Shown here piece by piece: positions 58,112 through 64,000 of a stretch of 64,000 nt of DNA. The stretch is from Arthrobacter methylotrophus. Its GTDB lineage: Bacteria; Actinomycetota; Actinomycetes; Actinomycetales; Micrococcaceae. Positions within the stretch are counted from its first letter, which is position 1; each line of letters starts with the position of its first letter. The stretch lies in assembly GCF_039539965.1 (NCBI RefSeq), contig NZ_BAABED010000001.1:372001-436000 (forward strand), in the 5' to 3' direction. The notes beneath the pieces are model-generated. The model searched no databases. It was not told the origin of the DNA and saw nothing but the letters and a program-made list of their open reading frames with translations. The position numbers and the translations under genes were made by a program.

Positions 58112-59055
58112 ATGCTGAAAATTGCAGCCCAGCGGATCGTGGGGATGATTGGTTCGTCCCTGGTAGCCAGTTTTGCGGTTTTCGGGGCCGTATACCTGGC
58201 TCCCGGTGATCCGATCACATTCCTTACCGGCGGGCACCCGGTCGCTCCTGAAACGCTGGCGTCCATACGCGATCAGTATCACTTGAACGATCCTTTTCTG
58301 GTCAGATACTGGGATTGGCTGGTTGGAATCATGCATGGGAATCTGGGAATTTCAATCTCATCCCAGGAGAACGTTTCAACGCTGCTGGCAAGTCGGATTC
58401 CGAATTCCCTGTTTTTGATTGGATATGCATCCATCCTGATCCTGGTTTTCGGAATCTGTAGTGGTGTCGTGGCCGGTATCTCCAGACGCTCGGTTGACAA
58501 CCTGATCACATATGCAGGCACGATTGGATTGGCGATCCCGGGGTTTGTTGCCGCAATAGTATTGATCATGATATTCGCGGTTCAGCTACATTGGTTCCCT
58601 GTGTTTGGCGCGGGCACCGGAATAGGCGACCAACTTTGGCACATGACTCTTCCCGCGACGGCGCTTGCGCTCTCGTCGAGCGCCTATCTTTCACGGGTTA
58701 CCCGTGTGGCAACCCGGGAGCAGCTCGGGCTTGAGCACGTCGAAACCGCGCGGTCCCGGGCCTCAGCCCATGGAACGTTGTCAGCCGCCATGTTGTGCGG
58801 AATGCACTCATTCCCATAACCACGGCCGCTGGACTGGTCGTCGCCGGGTTGATAGCAGTTAGTGCCGTAATTGAGAAAGTGTTCGGCATTGACGGGGTTG
58901 GCGGGCTGCTGGTTTCATCCGCGGAGAATAAGGACTTTCCGGTCGTTCAGGCGGCCACGCTCTTGTTGGTCGCCTTCTTCCTCCTCGTGAACATGATCGT
59001 TGACATCCTCTACACCCTGGTGGACCCACGGCTTCGACTGACAAAGGTGGTCTGA
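58112..59055 (+). pseudogene. ABC transporter permease 1 (DppB-type), single frameshift
   Basis: The first frame (58112-58819) gives MLKIAAQRIVGMIGSSLVASFAVFG to ARSRASAHG, with DppB landmarks (YLAPGDPI, VTRVATREQLGLEHVETAR). The second frame continues RNALIPITTAAGLVVAGLIAVSAVIEKVFGIDGVGGLL to 59055. One extra G in the GGG at 58758-58760 joins them as ARSRGLSPWNVVSRHVVRNALIP, a normal DppB-type EAA loop. All other genes of the transporter match a working set except dppF, which has the same kind of break. Confidence 0.87.
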
Positions 59056-59058
59056 GAC

Positions 59059-59931
59059 ATGACTTTGCTTACATCACCCCAGACGGTCGGTTCGCCAGAT
59101 CCTCGTTGGCACGCGAAACTCCTGCCCAAGAGTCCACTTGCCGTGGTACTGAGCGCGATAGTGATCGTGATTGTTGGCGTGGCGATTTTCGGCCCGGCCA
59201 TAGCTCCGCAGGATCCTGTTGCCATTGACTTAGGGTCTGCACACCAAGGGCCGTCATTAGCTCACTGGCTGGGGACGGACGGGAACGGCAGGGACCTTTT
59301 GTCCCGCCTGATTGTCGGCTCGCGGACGAGCATCCTGGCTCCCCTGCTGGTCATCTTGATTGCGTCTTTGTTTGGGTGCACGGTTGGGATAGTTGCCGCG
59401 TGGTACGGGGGCGCCGTCGATGCCGTCATCTCCCGCTTCCTTGACGCAGTGTTCGCTATCCCGGGATTGTTGCTTGCGATCTTGGCGGCGGCAGTTTTTG
59501 GAAATGGCCTACTTGCCCCGATCACTGCCCTTGCGGTTGCTTACATGCCATACTTCGCTCGCCTGATCCGAGGTGCAGGCATCCGGGAAGTCAGTATGCC
59601 TTACATAGCGGCCTTCAAAATATCAGGCATGTCCAGCTGGAGGATCTGCGTGAAGCATTTACTTCCCAACTTAAGTGGCTACGTAATATCCCAGGCGACC
59701 GTGTCATTCGGTTACGCCATGGTGGACCTGGCTATGGTTTCATTTCTCGGACTAGGAGTGCAGCCCCCCTCGCCTGATTGGGGATTGATGGTCAGTAGCG
59801 GGGAGGCCTCAATGCTCCGCGGTTATCCCGACGAGGCAATATTTTCCGGATTGCTCATCATTATCACTGTGGTAGTTTTCAACGTTCTCGGTGAAAAGGT
59901 AGACGAGATGACGAAAGCCAAAAGATCATGA
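59059..59931 (+). CDS. ABC transporter permease 2 (DppC-type)
   Basis: 290 aa with about six helices. The DppC pattern is clear: SPLAVVLSAIVIVIVGVAIFGPAIAP, LGTDGNGRDLLSRLIVGSRTS, and the EAA loop RGAGIREVSMPYIAAFKISGMSSWRICVKHLLPN. It pairs with the DppB-type permease, starting 3 bp after it, and overlaps the ATPase gene by ATGA. Confidence 0.9.
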   Translation: MTLLTSPQTVGSPDPRWHAKLLPKSPLAVVLSAIVIVIVGVAIFGPAIAPQDPVAIDLGSAHQGPSLAHWLGTDGNGRDLLSRLIVGSRTSILAPLLVILIASLFGCTVGIVAAWYGGAVDAVISRFLDAVFAIPGLLLAILAAAVFGNGLLAPITALAVAYMPYFARLIRGAGIREVSMPYIAAFKISGMSSWRICVKHLLPNLSGYVISQATVSFGYAMVDLAMVSFLGLGVQPPSPDWGLMVSSGEASMLRGYPDEAIFSGLLIIITVVVFNVLGEKVDEMTKAKRS

Positions 59932-60932
59932 CGGACCTAATTCGCCTAGAGCATTTAGGCATTCACTTGAAGAGCCGCCAGGGGTCGAAGACTCTTGTGC
60001 ATGATGTCACATTCTCGATTAAAGCAGGGGAATCCTTGGGGCTCGTGGGGGAGTCCGGTTCCGGGAAGTCTCTCACCGCGCGCGCAATCATGGGCCTGCA
60101 CCCGGCATCGGCGCAATTGACGGGGATATGCCAATTCAGAAATAAAGACATTTCCAGCATGTCGAGCCGCGAACTGCGTGAGTATCGTACTCGTGGCGTT
60201 GCGATGATCTTTCAAGATCCTCACGCACATATCAACCCCGTGCGAAAGATCGGTGATTTTCTGACTGAGGCGCTCGTGTCCAATTTGAAGATGCCCAAGG
60301 CTGAAGCGGTCTCCAGGGTTAGCCGCACCTTGGAAGAGGTCGGGCTCTCTGACCCCCACAGGAGACTGAACCAGTATCCCCACGAACTGTCGGGGGGCAT
60401 GCTTCAGCGGGTGATGATAGCCGCCGCTCTGGCCGCCGATCCTGCAGTTCTCGTCGCGGACGAACCAACGACGGCGCTCGATGTCACGACCCAGGCCGAG
60501 GTGATGGCGCTTCTGGATAAGTTGCGCCGTGAACGCAATATGGCGATGCTCTTCATTACACATGACCTGGATCTTGCTGCAGCGGTCTGTGACCGGACGG
60601 CTGTTATGTATGCGGGAAAAATCGTCGAGATGCAGGCGTCGGACATGCTTCATTGGCATCCGCACCATCCATACACCGCTGCGTTGGCTAAATCCCGGCC
60701 TGCAATCGATGCCAGACTTGCCAGACTCTTGGTAATACCGGGTAGTCCCCCCTCCGGAGGTGCCGCGACCGGCGGGTGCCCATTCGCACCACGATGCGCC
60801 TACGCCACAACTCTGTGTCAGGAACAGGAACCGGCTCTTCGGCACCTTGGGGGTGGCCTGGGAGCTTGTCACCACTCAGAACGTATCGAGAGCCAGCTTC
60901 GTGTTGAAGGTGAGGGGAGTGTCCGTGTCTGA
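59928..60932 (+). CDS. ABC transporter ATP-binding protein 1 (DppD-type)
   Basis: 334 aa. Walker A GLVGESGSGKSLTARAIMG, signature LSGGMLQRVMIAAAL, Walker B AVLVADEPTTALD, then the oligopeptide-transporter C-terminal region with the cluster-type Cys motif CPFAPRCAYATTLC. It overlaps the previous gene by 4 bp and the next by 8 bp. Confidence 0.92.
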   Translation: MTDLIRLEHLGIHLKSRQGSKTLVHDVTFSIKAGESLGLVGESGSGKSLTARAIMGLHPASAQLTGICQFRNKDISSMSSRELREYRTRGVAMIFQDPHAHINPVRKIGDFLTEALVSNLKMPKAEAVSRVSRTLEEVGLSDPHRRLNQYPHELSGGMLQRVMIAAALAADPAVLVADEPTTALDVTTQAEVMALLDKLRRERNMAMLFITHDLDLAAAVCDRTAVMYAGKIVEMQASDMLHWHPHHPYTAALAKSRPAIDARLARLLVIPGSPPSGGAATGGCPFAPRCAYATTLCQEQEPALRHLGGGLGACHHSERIESQLRVEGEGSVRV

Positions 60933-61763
60933 TCTCACCGATCTCGTTCTGAAAGTGGACCATCTGACCAAGACGTTCCATGCCAAAACCAAATTGTCCA
61001 AGAAGGGAGAAATTACGGCCGTCAACAACGTCAGTTTTACGTTGTCTCGCGGCCAGTCGATTGGAATCGTAGGGGAATCGGGCTCCGGGAAGTCCACGAC
61101 CGCCCGAATTATTGTCGGGCTTGAGCAACCCACCGCGGGAAGTGTCAGCGTCTGCGGTCGGGAGAGAACCTGGTCCAGCGTTTCCTCGGCAGAACGCCGG
61201 CGCCGGGGACGAGAAGTACAGATGGTGTTTCAAGACCCATATTCGTCTCTCGATCCACGCCAGTCTGCCGAAGATGCCGTTGCTGAGATGGTAATGCTCC
61301 ATTTCGACCTGACTCGTGATGAGTGTCGCACACGTACAAATCAGCTGCTCGAGCAAGTCGGACTGAGCGAGATCCAAGGACGTCTGCTTCCCCGGCCTTG
61401 TCCGGTGGGCAAAGACAGCGGGTGGCAATCGCGCGGGCGTTGGCCGCACGACCCAAAGTGTTGGTGCTCGATGAAGCACTCGCGGCACTCGACGTTTCGG
61501 TCCAGGCACAGGTCCTCAATCTTCTGAATGACATCCGCGAAAACTCAGATATTGCCTACGTCCTGATCACCCATAATCTTGCGGTTGCGCGGCAGGTTGC
61601 CGACGACCTGTTGGTCATGTATCACGGAGAAATCATTGAAAGCGGCCCGACACCCCGCATTCTGGATCATCCTGAGCATCCATACACGCAGCGCCTTCGA
61701 GCAGCGGTGCCCGGAACAGGTTGGGACCCGGGCAAGCTGGGACTGGCCCCATCGGAGTCCTGA
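60925..61763 (+). pseudogene. ABC transporter ATP-binding protein 2 (DppF-type), single frameshift
   Basis: From GTG 60925 the first frame gives LVLKVDHLTKTFHAKTK, Walker A GIVGESGSGKSTTARI, and Q-loop VQMVFQDPYSSLDPRQ up to LSEIQGRLLPRP. The rest (ALSGGQRQRVAIARALAARPKVLVLDEALAALDVSVQ ... HTQRL-type end to 61763) is in another frame. One extra G at 61394-61395 joins them as LPRALSGGQ. Apart from this it looks like a full-length OppF/DppF protein. Confidence 0.87.
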
Positions 61764-61864
61764 CCTCCAGCACGATGAGAACGAGCGGACCCCGTTTTTC
61801 TCTGCTCGGCCTCAAATCCTTTTCAACACCCAATGTAATTCCAATATAACAATGGAGAAATATC

Positions 61865-62296
61865 ATGCCCGAGAAGACGACCACGGTTCGACCGCCCCTG
61901 ACTGGATTGCACAATGCCCGCATCCCGGTCTCCGATCTGGATCGCAGCCTGGCCTGGTATCAGGATGTGTTCGGCTTTGAAGTTGAGTCGGAATTCATTG
62001 AACACGGAGTACGCACCGGATTTAGCATCATGCATCCATCCGGGGCGCGCATCATTTTGCGCACCGATCCGGCAATGGCGGCCGCGACCAAGGGATTCGA
62101 CCCGGTGGCTCTGGCTGTGAAGGACAGGGCAGCGTTGGCCTTGTGGGCCAAGCATTTGACAAACTTGAACATTGAGCATCCCGAGGTCTATCAGGGCCAT
62201 TTGGGCTGGGTAATTCCGCACATCAAGGACCCCGATGGAATCGAGATCAGGCTGTACACGGAAGAGCGTCCGGACACCCTTCCCGATTACCGCTGA
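61865..62296 (+). CDS. VOC-family protein (glyoxalase/dioxygenase fold)
   Basis: 143 aa. TGLHNARIPVSDLDRSLAWYQDVFGFEVESEF opens the first beta-alpha-beta-beta-beta module. The second ends IPHIKDPDGIEIRLYTEE, with a Glu that often binds metal. It lies between the transporter and the OHCU decarboxylase, so it could act on the same compound, but no reaction can be assigned. Confidence 0.82.
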   Translation: MPEKTTTVRPPLTGLHNARIPVSDLDRSLAWYQDVFGFEVESEFIEHGVRTGFSIMHPSGARIILRTDPAMAAATKGFDPVALAVKDRAALALWAKHLTNLNIEHPEVYQGHLGWVIPHIKDPDGIEIRLYTEERPDTLPDYR

Positions 62297-62306
62297 GACC
62301 GCTTCG

Positions 62307-63248
62307 ATGCTGACGGAGGACATGGCGGGGGAGACGGAGCTAACCAGAGAACCATCGTCGCTCAACACGACGGAAGCATCGCTCGCCGCCTCGGAATCCG
62401 GCGGAAACTGGCGACTGGTCGAACTTGAACGCCCAGGATGGGTGCTGAGGGTTTCAGCGGCCGGAGCCGCAGGCCTGAACGGGGTCCAAATTGAGGGATA
62501 TTGCGGGGACGGACCACCGACGCTCTCAGGCGATGGTTGGGCGTGGCCCAGGATTGGTGTGTTCAACGAGTCCGGTACCTGGGCCGCAGGGGAGGACGGG
62601 ACTGCTCAGGCCAGGTGGGCTACCCACCTTAGGTGGCGGGCACCGACCGGATCAGTTCCGGGTCCCATACCCCCAAGAGTTCTTGGGGTGGCATTTCCCG
62701 ACCCGCGAAGCGCGGACTGGGAAAAGACCAATCAGATCGAGGCCGGGGAACGGGCCCGTATGTGCCTGAAGTGGCTCAACAATGTCCCCGCCGAAATCGC
62801 CGAGAAAGCACTCCTGTCATGTTGCTCCAGCACCAAGTGGGCCCGTACGGTTCTTAGACACGGGCCTTACGACAGTTTGGATTCCGTCCTCAGGGCCGCC
62901 TCGGATGCAGCCGGCGGACTCGGCGACGATGATTGGCTTGAAGCGTTCGCAAGTCACGCAAGACTCGGCCGGCAGGAAGGTCTGTCGCGCTGGGATCAGC
63001 AGGAACAGCGGGCGATCGCAGCAGGGCTCGATGAAACTCTGACAGCACTGGAGGAAGAAAGCCGAAGGTACGAAAAGACCTTTGGCCGCCTCTTTGTGGT
63101 ATGCGCAACGGGCCGACCGGCTTCAGCGATCTTGGACGAGTTACGAACCCGCCAGGGCAACGATACCGAGAAAGAGTTGCAAGCCACGGTGGCGGAAGAA
63201 CGGAAGATTATGGCCCTTCGACTTACCAAATTGCTCGGCAGCCGATAG
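62307..63248 (+). CDS. uraD: OHCU decarboxylase with a long N-terminal extension
   Basis: 313 aa from ATG 62307 (start uncertain; ATG 62322 is close). Residues ~150-313 are the OHCU decarboxylase domain: KWLNNVPAEIAEKALLSCCSSTKWA, the His of WLEAFASHARLGRQEG, the Glu of RWDQQEQRAI, FGRLFVVCATGRPASAILDELRTRQGNDTEKEL and RKIMALRLTKLL. It decarboxylates the OHCU intermediate of uric acid breakdown to S-allantoin. The first ~145 residues (with GWVLRVSAAGAAGLNGVQIEG and GVFNESGTWAAGEDG) match no domain I know; the usual protein is ~165-175 aa. Confidence 0.8.
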   Translation: MLTEDMAGETELTREPSSLNTTEASLAASESGGNWRLVELERPGWVLRVSAAGAAGLNGVQIEGYCGDGPPTLSGDGWAWPRIGVFNESGTWAAGEDGTAQARWATHLRWRAPTGSVPGPIPPRVLGVAFPDPRSADWEKTNQIEAGERARMCLKWLNNVPAEIAEKALLSCCSSTKWARTVLRHGPYDSLDSVLRAASDAAGGLGDDDWLEAFASHARLGRQEGLSRWDQQEQRAIAAGLDETLTALEEESRRYEKTFGRLFVVCATGRPASAILDELRTRQGNDTEKELQATVAEERKIMALRLTKLLGSR

Positions 63249-63299
63249 CCGCTGTCAGTAATCAAAGGAACGAGCATGGGAGATTAGAACAAAGAAGCT

Positions 63300-63349
63300 C
63301 TCCGGACGAGGCAGGAACCTGATTCTAGCGGCCTGGTCCTCGTCCGGAG
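63300..63349. repeat. 12-bp inverted repeat between uraD and the SorC-type gene
   Basis: CTCCGGACGAGG (63300-63311) and CCTCGTCCGGAG (63338-63349) are exact complements 26 bp apart, lying 51 bp after the uraD stop. It could be a terminator without a T run, or an operator. The remaining stretch to 63523 holds no supported gene; a short plus-strand frame (GGYASFLAPAIDGNWTSHHANIDAG) may be a remnant. Confidence 0.6.
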
Positions 63350-63523
63350 GTCTTCTCGTCTACAAAACAATGTGTCCGGCCACACCCTGGGCCGATGGGA
63401 CCACAACTGACGGCCTTCGCTGAGCGAAATGGCGGCTACGCGAGTTTCTTGGCCCCGGCCATCGACGGAAATTGGACCAGCCACCATGCCAATATTGATG
63501 CCGGTCAGAATGTTTGATTCGCC

Positions 63524-64000
63524 TCAGCGATGGCTTTTTCCCGATCTTACCGGGAGATAAGCCAACTCTTGGGCAGCTTCAGAGTCCAAGATCAGGCTGT
63601 TGACCAGGTTCCCCCCCAGCGCGGCTGCGATGGCAGCGGCCTTTTCGGCACCCGAGCAAATCGCTATCACATGTGGAATGTGCCGAAGTCGTTCCATCGA
63701 CAGACCAACCACAAGATCTTTGTGTGGGCTATCGACGACGTGACCATCCGCGTTGATGAATTGGCCCAGGATGTGCCCGACTGCCCCGTGATTCTGCAGA
63801 GCCCGGATATGATCCGGAGTCAGAGAGCCATTGAATACCCCGGAGGGGCGGCGGAAACTTGCGCCGATACCCACGACTGCGAGGTCCGCCGCTGCTGCGA
63901 GATCCAGGGTTGCCGAAATCGTTGGCTCGGACAGCAGAGCCGCGGCGATCCTAGCGTTCGGCGCAAACAGCGGAGCGTTGAGGACCCGGTAAGAAGAACT
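63524..64000 (-). CDS. SorC/DeoR-type sugar-binding transcriptional regulator (C-terminal part)
   Basis: 158 residues of the ligand-binding domain, open to the window's right edge: YRVLNAPLFAPNARIAAALLSEPTISATLDLAAAADLAVVGIGA, then HILGQFINADGHVV and LRHIPHVIAICSGAEKAAAIAAALGGNLVNSLILDSEAAQEL. These match the SorC C-terminal domain, which binds phosphorylated sugars or related effectors. The DNA-binding N-terminus lies outside the window. It is convergent with uraD and may regulate this accessory locus. Confidence 0.85.
   Translation of the reverse strand, partial: SSSYRVLNAPLFAPNARIAAALLSEPTISATLDLAAAADLAVVGIGASFRRPSGVFNGSLTPDHIRALQNHGAVGHILGQFINADGHVVDSPHKDLVVGLSMERLRHIPHVIAICSGAEKAAAIAAALGGNLVNSLILDSEAAQELAYLPVRSGKSHR

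Noticed and set aside
63284..63487. 67-codon minus-strand open frame between uraD and the SorC-type gene
   Set aside because: Contains the inverted repeat at 63300-63349 and has no motif or ribosome site.
1..64000. tRNA, rRNA, prophage or biosynthetic gene cluster
   Set aside because: No cloverleaf-like or rRNA sequence was noticed, and no phage structural, NRPS or PKS genes occur. A dedicated tRNA/ncRNA scan was not possible here.

Overview
The window is high-GC actinobacterial DNA. The complete phenylacetate (paa) gene set, a Tad pilus locus with Flp pilin, a SipW/TasA-type secretion locus, a LytR-CpsA-Psr protein and the general codon use fit the Arthrobacter / Pseudarthrobacter / Paenarthrobacter group (Micrococcaceae). 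That assignment is inference from gene content; there is no rRNA in the window.

Layout. 0.3-3.2 kb: lower phenylacetate pathway (thiolase, enoyl-CoA hydratase, hydroxyacyl-CoA dehydrogenase). 3.2-6.5 kb: a DUF559 protein, a GNAT acetyltransferase, a LysE-type exporter and a tyrosine phosphatase, with palindromic repeats between several of them. 6.7-12.5 kb: paaZ, two small proteins, and a minus-strand paaI-paaK-paaR operon. 12.6-19.6 kb: a GNAT enzyme, an OmpR-type response regulator facing a soluble histidine kinase with a tiny Thr-rich secreted peptide between them, an S9 oligopeptidase and an LCP protein. 19.8-21.6 kb: an IS110-family element beside decayed transposase and membrane-protein remnants. 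21.7-24.4 kb: Fur-type regulator and katG. 24.8-26.2 kb: a frameshifted DUF5996 gene and a UBP zinc-finger protein. 26.4-31.3 kb: a cyclic-ureide utilisation operon (amidohydrolase, IclR, M20 hydrolase, MFS transporter). 31.8-34.7 kb: a broken cupredoxin, then SipW-like signal peptidase, TasA/camelysin-like protein, a second secreted protein and an Hpt-like protein. 34.9-37.7 kb: a rifampicin-phosphotransferase-like enzyme. 38.6-46.3 kb: Flp pilin and Tad machinery ending in a second Hpt-like protein, then a divergent response regulator and membrane histidine kinase to 49.1 kb. 50.2-55.0 kb: paaABCDE-paaG. 55.1-56.1 kb: decayed gcvT/gcvH remnants. 56.4-64 kb: a less GC-rich accessory locus with an oligopeptide-type ABC transporter, a VOC protein, an OHCU decarboxylase with a long N-terminal extension, and a SorC-type regulator.

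How it works together. The three separated paa blocks carry five copies of one operator that resembles the known PaaR site (ACCG-N2-CG-N2-CGGT-N-AGT), so they probably form one regulon under the TetR protein encoded here. A second possible regulon is more novel: C(T)TAAG-like hexamers repeated at exactly 11-bp spacing, the usual geometry for OmpR/PhoB regulators, lie upstream of the secreted peptide gene, the SipW/TasA-like operon and the second Hpt-like gene. Both Hpt-like proteins have Leu where the phospho-accepting His should be. Together these suggest a two-component network controlling surface structures.

Sequence quality. Five broken genes (DUF5996, cupredoxin, ABC permease, ABC ATPase, IS110 remnant) are each repaired by adding one G/C to an existing G/C run. 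This may be homopolymer sequencing error rather than true decay.
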